A stretch of 64,000 bases of DNA from CAZIUL01 sp964542475 (GCA_964542475.1 CAZIUL010000022.1:3042-67041); one strand, 5' to 3'. Shown: positions 18,603 to 28,375, counted from the stretch's first letter. Made by a program: numbers and translations. The notes: generated by a model from the letters alone, not told the origin.

Positions 18603-19538
18603 ATGCGGTTGGAATGCATTCCTTTTCCGGATATCCTTTCCCGGATGCGGACAAAACCAAAAAACAGGAGGCTTGGCCCTGCGCCGGCAAAAAAAGAGCG
18701 CAGGCTTGAGCGCATGCTATCGAGGTACAACCGGGTTCTTGTGGCCTTTTCAGGAGGCACGGACAGCACCCTTCTTCTTTTCGAAGCGGCCCGGATGCTT
18801 GGTGCAGGCAATGTGCTGGCTGCGACCGCCGTGTCCGAACTCTTCCCCCCTCGCGAAACACAAAGGGCGCGTGGTTTGTGTAAACGTTTCCGGGTGGAGC
18901 AGAGGCTGTTCGATGCCGGCCTCCTGCAAAGCGGGGAGGTTTCGAAAAACGGGCCGGACCGCTGCTATTTTTGCAAGAAAAAGGTGTTCATGCTTTTCAA
19001 ACGCGCGGCAAGGGATGCTGGAGCGGATGCTGTCCTCGACGGTTCGCAAACGGATGACCGCGCGGACACCAGGCCTGGTGCAAGAGCCGCAGCAGAGCTC
19101 GGAATCTTGAGCCCGCTCGACGAAGCGGGTTTCGATAAAAACGATGTCCGCGTCGTGTCCAGGTTCCATGGCCTGCCCACAGCGGATCTTCCGGCTGCAG
19201 CGTGCCTGGCTTCGCGCGTGCCGTACGGGACCGCGCTGACAAAGGAGCTGCTCGGGCGCATCGATGGCGCTGAAGAGGCTGTACGGAAGCTCGGGTTCCG
19301 GTGTTTTCGTGTCCGCGTTTGCGGGGAAAACGCCCGCCTCGAGTTCGACCGGATGGAGATGGAGCGCGCGTTCCGTTTTCGCCGCTCTCTTGTAAAAAGA
19401 GTCGAGGCTTTCGGGTGGATAAGCGTGTCGCTCGATCTGAAAGGGTACCGTACCGGTTCCATGAACGAGAAAAGCAGCCGGATCCCGGCCGGAAAAACCA
19501 CTGTATCGTCGAAGCCGGTGACGAAAAAGAAAAGGTGA
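18603..19538 (+). CDS. larE: LarE-like ATP-dependent sulfurtransferase (PP-loop)
   Basis: A cytoplasmic PP-loop ATPase of the LarE/ExsB group, which adenylates a substrate and transfers sulfur; LarE makes the thioacids of the nickel-pincer cofactor of lactate racemase. The PP-loop is SGGTDST (residues 50-56). Cys121 and Cys124 (RCYFCKKKVF) plus Cys201 (ACLASRVPYG) form the three-cysteine set of LarE proteins that carry an iron-sulfur cluster instead of using a sacrificial cysteine. No larB, larC or larA is in the window. The first ATG lacks a ribosome site; ATG at 18645 is also possible and nearer the usual N-terminal length. The C-terminal ~40 residues are basic and low in complexity (GKTTVSSKPVTKKKR). 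Confidence 0.8.
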   Translation: MRLECIPFPDILSRMRTKPKNRRLGPAPAKKERRLERMLSRYNRVLVAFSGGTDSTLLLFEAARMLGAGNVLAATAVSELFPPRETQRARGLCKRFRVEQRLFDAGLLQSGEVSKNGPDRCYFCKKKVFMLFKRAARDAGADAVLDGSQTDDRADTRPGARAAAELGILSPLDEAGFDKNDVRVVSRFHGLPTADLPAAACLASRVPYGTALTKELLGRIDGAEEAVRKLGFRCFRVRVCGENARLEFDRMEMERAFRFRRSLVKRVEAFGWISVSLDLKGYRTGSMNEKSSRIPAGKTTVSSKPVTKKKR

Positions 19539-19580
19539 CCGAACAACCATGAAAACCGTAACCAGAGAAAGGACCCGCTG

Positions 19581-21077
19581 ATGCGAGTGGAGGAAGCAGG
19601 ATCAGCTCTCGGGAGCGCGGCCGCAGTGTCGTGTGTTGCGGTGCTGTTTTTCGTTTGTGCCGCAGCGCATTCGGGATGCGTAGCCGACAGGAGCGATGCA
19701 ATCGAGATGACGGACCGGAACCTGTACCATGACCTTGCAGCGGAGGGCGGAGCTGTTGTAGAGGGTGCGGCCCGGGAAAAGAAATCTCTTCGCACGGGAA
19801 AAAGAATGAGGGAGTGGTCCGCGTCGTTCAGCGGGAAAGAAGAGGTTTCTCTTGCCGACTGTTTCCGTCTTGCACTGGTCCGCTCGGAAGAGCTGCTAAT
19901 CCAGGGGGAGAAGCTTTTCGAAACCTGGACAATGGAGAGGGAGTCGATATCAAGCCTGCTTCCGGAGGTGAATGTCAACTGGACGTTCAGCCGCGATTCC
20001 GAGGAGATAAGCTTCGGCGGCAAGACAATATCCCCCCGCGATTCGAGCCAGGGGTGGGTCTCGGTTAGGCAGAAGCTATTTGACGGCCGTTCCTTGGCCG
20101 CGATTCCAGCGGCCCGCGAGGCCAGGCGCATCGAACGGCTCACGCTCGAGGACAGGCGCGACCGGCTTCTCTTTTCGGTGGCCGCGGGTTTTTACGAGAT
20201 CCTCGGTTTCGAGCATGACGTGCTGGTGTTCGAGGCATCGCTAGAAAGCGCCGAGGAGTTCTATCGCGTTGTGGAAGCCAGGCGCATGAGCGGAGAGGCA
20301 TCGAGGCAGGACACGCTCTCGGCAATGGCTCAGCGCGACCAGGCGGAATCGGTTCTTATCCAGGCGCGTCATGACCTCGATATCGCAAGGGTCAGCCTTG
20401 CCAGGCTTATCGGGATCGAGCGCCTCCCGAAGAAACTCCTGGATGACTACGAGGTGGCCTTGGGACCCGGCCGCATCCCCGAGCTCGTTAAGGCTGCCGG
20501 GCTATCGCGGCCGGACCTGGAAGCGGCCCGCGTCGGCATCGATTTCGCGAAAGCCGAGCGCCTCGCAGCCCTGTCCGAGTACCTGCCGCTTGTCACGGCG
20601 GATTTCACGCGCTGGATCAAGCGCGAGGGCGCCTTTAGCTCGGACATCGACTGGAACCTTTCGGTGAACCTCGTGTGGACCCTTTACAACAGCGGTGTCA
20701 GGGAAGCGCGCCAGGCAAGGGCGCTTTCGGTCGTACGCCAGCGGGAGTACGAGCTGCGCGCGCTCGAAAGGCAGGTCAGGTACGAGGTGAACGAAGCGGT
20801 GCTGTCCTTCGAGTCGCTCGGCCGCGTGCTAGGAGCGCTTCAGAGCAGGGCTGAGGCATCCCGGGCAGCCCTGGACCTTGCGAACGCCGAATACAAGGCC
20901 AGCGAGGCCACAGAGCTTGACGTGATGATTGCCCGGAGCGTATGGGAGGAAGCCGAGTGCGACCTGGCCCGCACAATGCTCGCGCGAAAGCTAGGTGCTA
21001 TGAAGATCGATCTCGCGGCAGGCCGTTTCGATGCGGCTGCACCGCTCTTGGAAGCTGTGGAGGTGGGTAAGGAATGA
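19581..21077 (+). CDS. TolC-like outer-membrane efflux protein
   Basis: A 498-residue outer-membrane channel of the TolC/OprM family, the exit duct for the pump encoded next to it. The N-terminus is a signal with a possible lipobox HSGC. Two long amphipathic coiled-coil repeats follow (ALVRSEELLIQGEKLFE ... DTLSAMAQRDQAESVLIQA and EVNEAVLSFESLGRVLGAL ... ASRAALDLANAEYKASEAT), with beta-strand-like segments at VNWTFSRDSEE and LSVNLVWTLYNSG, as expected for the family. The start has AAGGA seven bases upstream. It begins 43 bases after the LarE-like gene and overlaps the adaptor gene by ATGA, so the three efflux genes form one operon. Confidence 0.92.
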   Translation: MRVEEAGSALGSAAAVSCVAVLFFVCAAAHSGCVADRSDAIEMTDRNLYHDLAAEGGAVVEGAAREKKSLRTGKRMREWSASFSGKEEVSLADCFRLALVRSEELLIQGEKLFETWTMERESISSLLPEVNVNWTFSRDSEEISFGGKTISPRDSSQGWVSVRQKLFDGRSLAAIPAAREARRIERLTLEDRRDRLLFSVAAGFYEILGFEHDVLVFEASLESAEEFYRVVEARRMSGEASRQDTLSAMAQRDQAESVLIQARHDLDIARVSLARLIGIERLPKKLLDDYEVALGPGRIPELVKAAGLSRPDLEAARVGIDFAKAERLAALSEYLPLVTADFTRWIKREGAFSSDIDWNLSVNLVWTLYNSGVREARQARALSVVRQREYELRALERQVRYEVNEAVLSFESLGRVLGALQSRAEASRAALDLANAEYKASEATELDVMIARSVWEEAECDLARTMLARKLGAMKIDLAAGRFDAAAPLLEAVEVGKE

Positions 21078-22360
21078 TCTGGCTGAAAACGTATTTTTCC
21101 GGCAATGCCGCTTCCGTGGTTTTGCGCGTCGTGTCGCTTTTTCTCTGCATTGCGATCATGTCCTGCAAGGAAAAGACCGCGCCTGCCGGAAACGATGTGC
21201 CGGTGGCCGGCTCTTCCGGGTCAATAACTGTTGATGCGGAGCCCGTTGCCAGGCAAAAGGTTGACCTGTTCATCGAGGCGGTCGGTTCGCTGGAGGCGGC
21301 GGAAGATATCATGGTCTGTCCTGATGTGGCTGGAGTAGTGAAGGAGGTCAGGTTCGAGGAGGGAAGCGCCGTTAAAAAGGGTAAGGCGCTGGTTCTTCTG
21401 GACGCGGAGATGACAAGGCTCGAGAGCATTCAGGTGCGTAAAAAGCTGGATCGGTTGAGAGCTTCGATCCAGAGAATGCAAGCTGAAACGAGGCGCCAGC
21501 AAGCCCTGACAGAGAACGCAAAGAGCAATTTCGAGCGCAAGAAGGTGCTTTTCGAGCAGGGAGCAACCACGCAGGCGGTTTTTCTGGACGCCAGGACAAA
21601 TTACGATTCAGCGCTTGCAGGGCAGGACGAGGCTTGTGCCGCGCTTGAGGAGTCGAAGCGGTCGATCCCGGAGGCTGAGGCGGGCCTGGAAATGGTTGAG
21701 GAGCGGTTATCAAACGCCACGGTCGAGGCTCCGTTCGACGGATTTCTGGGCGAACGGTTCGTGGGGCCCGGGGATTACGCGGACGTGGGGGATGGCCTTG
21801 TGCAGCTTATTGCGGTGGATCCGTTGAAAGCCGTGTTCACCGTGCCGGAGCGGTACCGCGGCAGCTTGAACCTCGACCAGGCCGTTGCCATGACGGTGGA
21901 GGCGTGGCCGGGCCGCGTTTTCAGCGGCAAGGTGTGTTATATCGCACCGGGGCTTGATCCCATGACCCGATCGGTCAAGGTAAAAGCGAAGGTGGACAAC
22001 GAGGATGCGCTGCTTCGTCCCGGTTTCTTCTGCAAGGTCAGGCTGATCATTGACCACAAGCCCGATGCTGTTGTCATTCCCGAGCAGGCGGTCATCCCCA
22101 GGGGCGAGAAGTTTTTCGTGTACACGGTCGAGCATGGAAAGGCGGCGCTGAAGGAGATCCGGCCCGGGCAGAGGCTGCCTGGAAAGCTGGAGGTCGCGAG
22201 CGGCCTGGTTTCAGGCGAGACGGTTGTGACCGCAGGCCAGCACCGCTTGGTCAGCGGCTCGCCGGTTCGAATTCGCAGGAAGGAAGCGGCTGCGGCGGAT
22301 GCGGGCGGGAACGTCCCGGTCCAGGACCGAGCGTCCGGCCGAACAGGGGAGGAAGACTGA
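21074..22360 (+). CDS. RND efflux periplasmic adaptor (membrane fusion protein), lipoprotein
   Basis: A 428-residue adaptor of the HlyD/AcrA type linking the inner-membrane pump to the TolC-like duct. It has a lipoprotein signal ending near IMSCKEKT. The lipoyl/beta-barrel halves are clear: VDLFIEAVGSLEAAEDIMV and GVVKEVRFEEGSAVKKGKAL before the coiled coil (about residues 115-200), then TVEAPFDGFLGERFVGPGDY and the barrel IAPGLDPMTRSVKVKAKV. A typical membrane-proximal end follows (AVIPRGEKFFVYTVEHGKA). The start overlaps the tolC stop as ATGA, and the pump gene starts four bases after this stop. Confidence 0.93.
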   Translation: MIWLKTYFSGNAASVVLRVVSLFLCIAIMSCKEKTAPAGNDVPVAGSSGSITVDAEPVARQKVDLFIEAVGSLEAAEDIMVCPDVAGVVKEVRFEEGSAVKKGKALVLLDAEMTRLESIQVRKKLDRLRASIQRMQAETRRQQALTENAKSNFERKKVLFEQGATTQAVFLDARTNYDSALAGQDEACAALEESKRSIPEAEAGLEMVEERLSNATVEAPFDGFLGERFVGPGDYADVGDGLVQLIAVDPLKAVFTVPERYRGSLNLDQAVAMTVEAWPGRVFSGKVCYIAPGLDPMTRSVKVKAKVDNEDALLRPGFFCKVRLIIDHKPDAVVIPEQAVIPRGEKFFVYTVEHGKAALKEIRPGQRLPGKLEVASGLVSGETVVTAGQHRLVSGSPVRIRRKEAAAADAGGNVPVQDRASGRTGEED

Positions 22361-22363
22361 AAA

Positions 22364-25300
22364 ATGCTTCTTCCCGACGTCTCCATTCGCAAGCCGGTGA
22401 TGGCGATCATGATGACGATGGCGTTGCTCGTGTTCGGCGGAATCGGGTACATGCGCCTTCCCATCCGCGAGATGCCTGACATCGAACTGCCCACGGTGAC
22501 GGTCACGGTCCCATATCCCGGCGCGGCGCCGGAGGTGGTGGAGGAGGAGGTTGCCGATCCTCTCGAGGAGGTAATCAACACGATCCAGGGGATCAAGACT
22601 CTCAAATCCACCAGCATGGAAGGCGGGGCCAGCATCACGATCACGTTCGAGCTTGACGAGAACATCGATGTGGCCACGCAGGAGGTTCGCGACAAGGTCG
22701 CGCTCGTGCGGCAGGAGCTTCCAGACGAGGTAAAGGAGCCCATGGTCCAGAAGCTGGACCTCAACTCCTTTGCCATCATGTGGCTCGCGCTCTGCTCGGA
22801 GGAGCGCTCTGCTGTCGAGATCTCGGAGTACGCGGACAAGGTGATCAAGCCGCGCCTGGAGAACCTGAAGGGCGTGGGCCAGGTCATGCTCGGGGGTGAG
22901 CAGATTTTCGCGGTGAGGATCTGGCTCGATCCGGCGAAACTCGTGGCAAGCGGCGTCACTGTCAGTGATGTGGCGGCCGCGCTCAGGACGCAGAACGTGG
23001 AGATCCCCAGCGGCCGGGTGGAGAGCTTCAGCAGGGAGTTCTCGGTCAAGACCGAGGGCATGCTGAAAAACGTTGAGGCGTTCAACGCGCTGATCGTCGC
23101 GCATCGCGGGGGCACGCCGATCCGTTTGCAGGATGTGGGCCGAGCAGTGCCGGGGGCGCGCGACAACCGGTCGCTCGCCCGTTTTACGAGGCCCCCGCGC
23201 ACGCTGTATCAGTCCACTGTCGGGCTCGGGATTCTCAAGCAGTCGGATGGAAACACGGTCGCCGTGGCCGGCCGCGTCAAGCAGGAGGTGGACACTATTA
23301 TCGCGGATCTTCCGCCCGGCTACACCCTGTACATCGCGTACGACTCATCGGTTTACGTGGAGGAATCGATCAACGAGGTGAGGGAAGCGCTCATCCTCGG
23401 CGGCATCCTGGCCGTTGCCGTTATCTTCTTTTTTCTCCTGAGCTGGCGCTCCACAATCATTGCGGGACTCGCGATTCCGACCTCCATCATCGCCACGTTC
23501 GCCGTGATCTATTTCCTCGGTTTCACCATAAACACGCTGACCCTGCTCGCGCTGACCATCTCCGTGGGAGTGGTGATCGACGATGCCATCGTGGTGCTCG
23601 AAAACATCTTTCGCCATTCAGCGAGCGGAAAAACACGAAAAGAGGCGGCCAGGATCGGCTCCGACGAGATCGCGTTCGCAGCCATGGCCGCAACCTTTTC
23701 CATTGCTGCGGTTTTTCTGCCGGTTGCTTTCATACGCGGCATGATCGGCAGGATGTTCTACGAGTTCGGCATGACCGTGGCCGTGGCCGTGTTGATCTCG
23801 CTGTTCGTCGCGCTCACCCTCACGCCCATGCTCTGCTCGAGGTACCTGAAAGAAGCGGGCGCAAGAAAGCGGTTTTTCATGCGTGTGGTCGAGGGTGGGT
23901 ACGAGGTCCTGAACAGCGTCTACACCTTCTTTTTGAAGGGCGCGGTTCGCGTAAGGTGGCTCGTGCTCGCCATAGGGGTCGCTGTCTTTGTGGTGAGCAT
24001 CCTGCTCTTTCAGATGCTGGGAAAGGAGATGACACCGCCTGTTGACCAGAGCACGATCATCATGTTCATCAAGGGGCCCGAGGGAGCCACCCTCGGCTAC
24101 ATGGACAACTATCTTGGAGAGGTCGAAGAGATCCTTGCCGGGACGCCGGAGGTTCTTTCGTTCTTTTCCGCTCTCGGCCTTTCCATGGGCGAAATCTCGC
24201 AACCGACCGAGGGTGTTGCGTTCATCCGGCTGAAGCCCCTGGAGGAGCGCCGGATGAAGGGGATGCGCTCGCAGCACGCGGTCATGGCCGAACTGCGGCA
24301 GAGGTTCGCCGAGGTCCCGGGATTGGCCGTGCTGGTCCAGGAGCGGCCCGTGATCCAGACCGGTTCATTCGGTGCTCCGCTCCAGTTTGTTGTAATGGGA
24401 CCTGATGTGGATGAGATTTACAGAGAGGTTGAATCGTTCAAGAAGCGGCTGGGCCTGGTGCCCGGTATCGTTGATGTGGACAGCGATCTCGACGTGAACA
24501 AACCGAAGCTGAGGATAGATGTGCTGCGCGACAAGGCAGCGGACCTGGGAGTCACCATTGCCGACATCGCGCAGGCGATGAGGGTGCTGCTGGGAGGCGA
24601 CGACACATCCGAGTTCAAGCGCGGGGGCGAGCGCTACGACGTGATGGTGCAGATGGAGGATGACGCGCGAAGGGTGCCTGAAGCGATCCACGACATCTAC
24701 ATCCGCTCCGGATCAGGCGGCCTGGTTCCGTTGAGCAACGTGGTCAGGGTGCAAGAAACAGTAGGCCCCTCGCAGGTCTTCCGCTACGGCCGCAACCGGG
24801 CCACTGTTGTGCAGGGAAACCTGGATGGGATGCCGCTCGCGTCCGCGCTGGAGAAGACCCAGGCACTCGCCGACGAGATGCTGCCGCCCCATTTCACGAC
24901 AGCGGTGACAGGCCAGACCGAGGAAATGGAAGAATCGTTCGTATCGCTTACATTCGCTTTCGTTCTTTCGGTGCTCATCGTCTACATGGTGCTCGCATCC
25001 CAGTTCAACCATTTCGTTCACCCGTTCACCATCATGCTCGCCCTGCCGCTGTCCATGATCGGGGCGTTCGGCGCCCTTTACCTTTTCGACATGACCTTGA
25101 ACCTGTTCAGCATCATTGGAATGATCGTGCTGATGGGGCTCGTGACCAAGAACTCCATCCTGCTTGTTGACTACACGAACAGGCTGCGCGAGGACGGGGT
25201 GGAGCTGAAGGAGGCTGTTGTCAGCGCGGGCAAGGTCAGGCTCAGGCCGATCCTCATGACAGCGCTTTCCATGGTCTTCGGTGTTCTGCCCGCGGCGATC

Positions 25301-25453
25301 GGCATGGGCGCCGGTTCCGAGTCGCGGCAGTCAATGGCTGTTGCCACTGCCGGGGGGATGCTCGCGTCGACCCTTCTGACCCTGTTCGTGGTGCCCGCGG
25401 TTTACCTCGTGTTCGAGGACATCGCCCGCATGTTCCGGCGGAAAATGAAATAA
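22364..25453 (+). CDS. RND family efflux pump, inner-membrane subunit (HAE1/AcrB-like)
   Basis: A 1029-residue proton-driven RND transporter, full length for the AcrB/MexB group. It starts with the usual SIRKPVMAIMMTMALLVFGG helix and YPGAAPEVVEEEV porter domain. It has the conserved membrane motif VGVVIDDAIVVLENIFRH with the Asp pair of helix 4 and the second-half LASQFNHFVHPFTIM and MIVLMGLVTKNSILLVDYTN. Twelve hydrophobic segments and two large periplasmic loops are apparent. A ribosome site GAGGAAG precedes the ATG. Together with the two upstream genes it makes a complete tripartite exporter; its cargo (drug, lipid or metabolite) is not evident. A family A hairpin lies just after the gene. 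Confidence 0.95.
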   Translation: MLLPDVSIRKPVMAIMMTMALLVFGGIGYMRLPIREMPDIELPTVTVTVPYPGAAPEVVEEEVADPLEEVINTIQGIKTLKSTSMEGGASITITFELDENIDVATQEVRDKVALVRQELPDEVKEPMVQKLDLNSFAIMWLALCSEERSAVEISEYADKVIKPRLENLKGVGQVMLGGEQIFAVRIWLDPAKLVASGVTVSDVAAALRTQNVEIPSGRVESFSREFSVKTEGMLKNVEAFNALIVAHRGGTPIRLQDVGRAVPGARDNRSLARFTRPPRTLYQSTVGLGILKQSDGNTVAVAGRVKQEVDTIIADLPPGYTLYIAYDSSVYVEESINEVREALILGGILAVAVIFFFLLSWRSTIIAGLAIPTSIIATFAVIYFLGFTINTLTLLALTISVGVVIDDAIVVLENIFRHSASGKTRKEAARIGSDEIAFAAMAATFSIAAVFLPVAFIRGMIGRMFYEFGMTVAVAVLISLFVALTLTPMLCSRYLKEAGARKRFFMRVVEGGYEVLNSVYTFFLKGAVRVRWLVLAIGVAVFVVSILLFQMLGKEMTPPVDQSTIIMFIKGPEGATLGYMDNYLGEVEEILAGTPEVLSFFSALGLSMGEISQPTEGVAFIRLKPLEERRMKGMRSQHAVMAELRQRFAEVPGLAVLVQERPVIQTGSFGAPLQFVVMGPDVDEIYREVESFKKRLGLVPGIVDVDSDLDVNKPKLRIDVLRDKAADLGVTIADIAQAMRVLLGGDDTSEFKRGGERYDVMVQMEDDARRVPEAIHDIYIRSGSGGLVPLSNVVRVQETVGPSQVFRYGRNRATVVQGNLDGMPLASALEKTQALADEMLPPHFTTAVTGQTEEMEESFVSLTFAFVLSVLIVYMVLASQFNHFVHPFTIMLALPLSMIGAFGALYLFDMTLNLFSIIGMIVLMGLVTKNSILLVDYTNRLREDGVELKEAVVSAGKVRLRPILMTALSMVFGVLPAAIGMGAGSESRQSMAVATAGGMLASTLLTLFVVPAVYLVFEDIARMFRRKMK

Positions 25454-25509
25454 GGGAAGAGGGCAAGGCTGCCCCTACATATCGAGAACCTTTACGATAA
25501 AGGCGTCTG

Positions 25510-25588
25510 CGGCGCCGACAGAGCGGCGCCCTCCATTGTTCAACCGGCGCATGTCCTTTCAACTGGAGGGCGGCACTCTGTTGCCGCC
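25510..25588. repeat. Interspersed repeat family A double hairpin, copy 2
   Basis: A near-identical copy of the unit at 15725 (GGCGCCGACAGAGCGGCGCC ... GGCGGCACTCTGTTGCCGCC). It lies between the convergent RND pump and GHMP kinase genes, where a bidirectional terminator would be useful. A shorter fragment of family D type (AGGGCAAGGCTGCCCCTAC) precedes it near 25460. Confidence 0.85.
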
Positions 25589-25625
25589 TCATATCTTTCC
25601 TGAACACCGAAACTGACCCCTTCCC

Positions 25626-25655
25626 CCGGAGGGCAACCACAGGGGATTCCCCTAC
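25626..25655. repeat. Interspersed repeat family D, copy 2
   Basis: CCGGAGGGCAACCACAGGGG followed by ATTCCCCTAC, ending right at the 3' end of the GHMP kinase gene. Reading in the opposite direction, these units encode MVALR- at false ORF starts. Confidence 0.75.
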
Positions 25656-26734
25656 ACCTCACTGATCCTCACGCCGTCCCCGATAGCGACCGGGTGTGCT
25701 GTTCCACCCGCTTTTTCGATTGCGAGGGACACCTCTTTTTCGCGGCCCGGGGCAAGCACGAACATGCAGCCGCCCCCGCCCGATCCGTTTATCTTGCCGC
25801 CGAGCGCGCCCGCTTCCATGGCCGCATCCATCATTGCCTCGATTTTCGGGGTGGAGATTTTGAGATGATCGCGCAGTATTTCGTGATGTCTTATCAAGAG
25901 CGATCCCAGCTCCTTTGCGTCGAACCGCTCTTGCGAAAGAAGTCCCATTGCCTCGATAAGGATGTCGCGGTTTTGCAGGTTGCCTAGTAGCACAACCCTC
26001 TCGTCGCCATCCAGGCACATCGAAGCCGCGTCCTCGGTTTCCACAAACGTGGTCTTGGTCAGGTCGAATCCGGGAAGGCGCGACTTGATCTTGAGAATGG
26101 CTCTTTCTGCAATGCCCCGCACCCTGCTCAAGATGCCGAGCGTGTCCTTCGGCTGCTGCGAGTCGCCCAGAATAAGGCCTTCAGGCTTTGCTTCGAGCGG
26201 GGTCGCAGGGTTGTCGGAGGAGAAGTCGATGTGGCATATCCCTCCGAACCCGATGGAGAGCTGATCCATCATGCCGCCGCTCTCATTGAACTCGAGAACC
26301 TCGCTCTTGTGCGAATACCTCGCGATTTTCAGGGGATCTTTTGCCTCGCTGCGCCCGGCCGCGTGCAGCAGCGCAGCGATCCATGCCATGCTCATGGCAG
26401 TGGAGCTCGATGTGCCGGCCGCTATCGGTATCCTGGAGCGAAACGTTGCGGTAAGCGCCTTCGGCAGCTCGATGCCGTCGTCTCGGAGCACATTGATCGC
26501 GGATCGCAGGTAATCCCTTTTGTGCTGGTAAACAAGCGGCATTGCCGTGTTGATCAGCGCCTCCTTGCCGATGTCGGGCATGATGATTTTGTAGCGGTTC
26601 AGAGACGGGCTTTCCACGTAAACCTCGTTTTCGAAGTCCAGCCCGATGGCTGCCGCGATAACGGGCAGCCCGAGGTAGTCCTGGTGCTCGCCGAACAGGC
26701 ATACCCTGCCCGGAGCAAAGGCGGTGAACTCCAT
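25652..26734 (-). CDS. GHMP-family sugar kinase (galactokinase-like)
   Basis: A 360-residue cytoplasmic kinase of the GHMP superfamily. It opens with the galactokinase-type signature APGRVCLFGEHQDYLG. The ATP-binding Gly/Ser-rich motif 2 is IPIAAGTSSSTAMSMAW, and the C-terminal motif 3 is GGKINGSGGGGCMFVLA. ESGGMMDQLSIGFGG carries the Asp that acts as catalytic base in the family. The length fits galactokinases and L-fucose, arabinose or heptose kinases, and the N-terminal signature favours a hexose substrate. The ATG at 26734 has AAAGGAG seven bases upstream and the family start MEFTAFAPGR. It lies 42 bases after the transglutaminase gene on the same strand. Confidence 0.85.
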   Translation of the reverse strand: MEFTAFAPGRVCLFGEHQDYLGLPVIAAAIGLDFENEVYVESPSLNRYKIIMPDIGKEALINTAMPLVYQHKRDYLRSAINVLRDDGIELPKALTATFRSRIPIAAGTSSSTAMSMAWIAALLHAAGRSEAKDPLKIARYSHKSEVLEFNESGGMMDQLSIGFGGICHIDFSSDNPATPLEAKPEGLILGDSQQPKDTLGILSRVRGIAERAILKIKSRLPGFDLTKTTFVETEDAASMCLDGDERVVLLGNLQNRDILIEAMGLLSQERFDAKELGSLLIRHHEILRDHLKISTPKIEAMMDAAMEAGALGGKINGSGGGGCMFVLAPGREKEVSLAIEKAGGTAHPVAIGDGVRISEV

Positions 26735-26776
26735 CAAAAGGCTCCTTTCCGGAACAGCATGCATGATCGACCGACG

Positions 26777-28375
26777 TCAGTTTTCATCATCGAGAGGATC
26801 CCATTCAGCGATGTGCTCGGTCCGGACCGTGCACTTTCCTTTTGATGTCCACCTGGCCTCGCCGTTGTAGGTCCAGCCGAGGTACTCTGACCCGCCCCCG
26901 CCGCGCGTGGTGATCAGAAGTGTGTTCGCAATCCACCCGACCCCCTTGAGCCGGTCCGCGGGTTTTTTCTTGTCGCCGCGGCTCGGGTCGAAAGGGATCC
27001 ACCCGTACCCGGGCAGGTAGACCTCGGCCCACCTGTGAAAGACATCGTCGTAGCAGGCGTCATCGCCCCGGATCACCACGGAACCGGCGTAGCGCGCCGG
27101 TATGCCCGCGGCGCGGCAGAGCGCGATGAAGCTGAACGTGTACTCGGAGCACGAACCGGTTCCCCGCTCGAGAACCGTTGGAGCGGTGTTCCATCCTCCC
27201 ACCATCTCGTACTCGATCTTGCTGATAACGTGGTCATAGATCTTCCAGACGGCTTCAAGCACGTTTTTTTCGCCGCCCGCGACCTTGTCAGCGGTTTTCA
27301 TGATGAAGCCGGACCCGATGTCGTACTTTGTCTCGTCAACCAGGTAGTTCTCTTTGATCGCATCCGGGATGTCCGCAAAGGTTCCCGTCTTTTCCGGGTC
27401 GAGAAGGTACAAAACATCGCACAGTTCTACCTCGCACCGCATGATCGCACGGACCTTGCTAGTCGCTTCAACCCCTTCGAAACGGAAATGTGCAACCTTC
27501 TGTCCCCACCGGTCATGGAGGAAATCTAGCGGTTCAGGGTCGAAAACGATCTCTCGCAACAGCTTCTGGTTGTCACCGTTAACCGGCACCGCAAAATAGA
27601 AGTCGCTTGTCTCGACCATGCCGGGGCCGAGGTTGGACAGCTCCATAACGAACTCCATTGATGCCTTGCGCTTTTTCGAGATCAGCTTCCTTCCGGGCCC
27701 GTCGAGGCATACAAGGCAGAGAGTGTCGCTCTGGTAGTCCGCGCACCATATGCCTCCCCGGACGCAGGCGAGGCCGTAGGGGTACTTTCCAGGGGACGGG
27801 ATTTTCATGACAACCCTGCCTGTATCCGGATCGACCCGGTAGAGCATGTCGTCAACCCGGTCCGCGACCCAAAGGTAGCTGCCGTCGTGCGCCAACCCCG
27901 TGGGGTTGGAGGAAGGGGAGGCAAAGGAGTTGATCGTGGTCCCGTCTTCCGGATCAAGGCTTTCGATCATGTCGTTGCGTTCGTCAGCGCACCACAGGTG
28001 TTCACCGTCCCAGGCCAGCCCCTGCGGCTTTCCCATTTCGAGTTCCAGGGTGCGTGTAGCCACGCCTGTCTTGGGGTCGATCCTGTGGGCGAGCTTTTTT
28101 TCGAGATCCGCCACCCAGAGCTGTTCATCATCGAACGCAAGGCCGGTCGGCCAGTATCCCGGTGTCTCCAGGCTGTTCTTTATTTCGCCGGTTTGCGGAT
28201 CAACGGCATAAAGTTTATCCGTTCTGCGGTCCGCAACCCAGAGAAGGGTTCCGTCCCAGGCCATGCCGGTTGTACACCCTGAGGGAGTATAGATCTTCTT
28301 TTCGACCTCGCCCACGTCAGGCACCGGGCCTGAGAGAGCGCACAAGCAAAGGGCTCCGAGAAGCAGATGTATCAT
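26777..28375 (-). CDS. Exported protein: NHL/PQQ-like propeller plus transglutaminase-like domain
   Basis: A 532-residue protein with a short signal peptide (MIHLLLGALCLCALSG). Residues ~30-230 hold about five propeller repeats of the form W.ADR..D.LY.VDP.TG (for example LLWVADRRTDKLYAVDP, YLWVADRVDDMLYRVDP). The C-terminal half is a transglutaminase/cysteine-protease-like domain with a complete triad Cys409 (GTGSCSEYTF), His447 (FHRWAEVYLPGYGW) and Asp463 (PFDPS). Such proteins cleave or cross-link peptides in the envelope. The ATG at 28375 has AAGGA eight bases upstream. A longer frame beginning MVALR arises from a family D repeat and is not the real start. Confidence 0.88.
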   Translation of the reverse strand: MIHLLLGALCLCALSGPVPDVGEVEKKIYTPSGCTTGMAWDGTLLWVADRRTDKLYAVDPQTGEIKNSLETPGYWPTGLAFDDEQLWVADLEKKLAHRIDPKTGVATRTLELEMGKPQGLAWDGEHLWCADERNDMIESLDPEDGTTINSFASPSSNPTGLAHDGSYLWVADRVDDMLYRVDPDTGRVVMKIPSPGKYPYGLACVRGGIWCADYQSDTLCLVCLDGPGRKLISKKRKASMEFVMELSNLGPGMVETSDFYFAVPVNGDNQKLLREIVFDPEPLDFLHDRWGQKVAHFRFEGVEATSKVRAIMRCEVELCDVLYLLDPEKTGTFADIPDAIKENYLVDETKYDIGSGFIMKTADKVAGGEKNVLEAVWKIYDHVISKIEYEMVGGWNTAPTVLERGTGSCSEYTFSFIALCRAAGIPARYAGSVVIRGDDACYDDVFHRWAEVYLPGYGWIPFDPSRGDKKKPADRLKGVGWIANTLLITTRGGGGSEYLGWTYNGEARWTSKGKCTVRTEHIAEWDPLDDEN

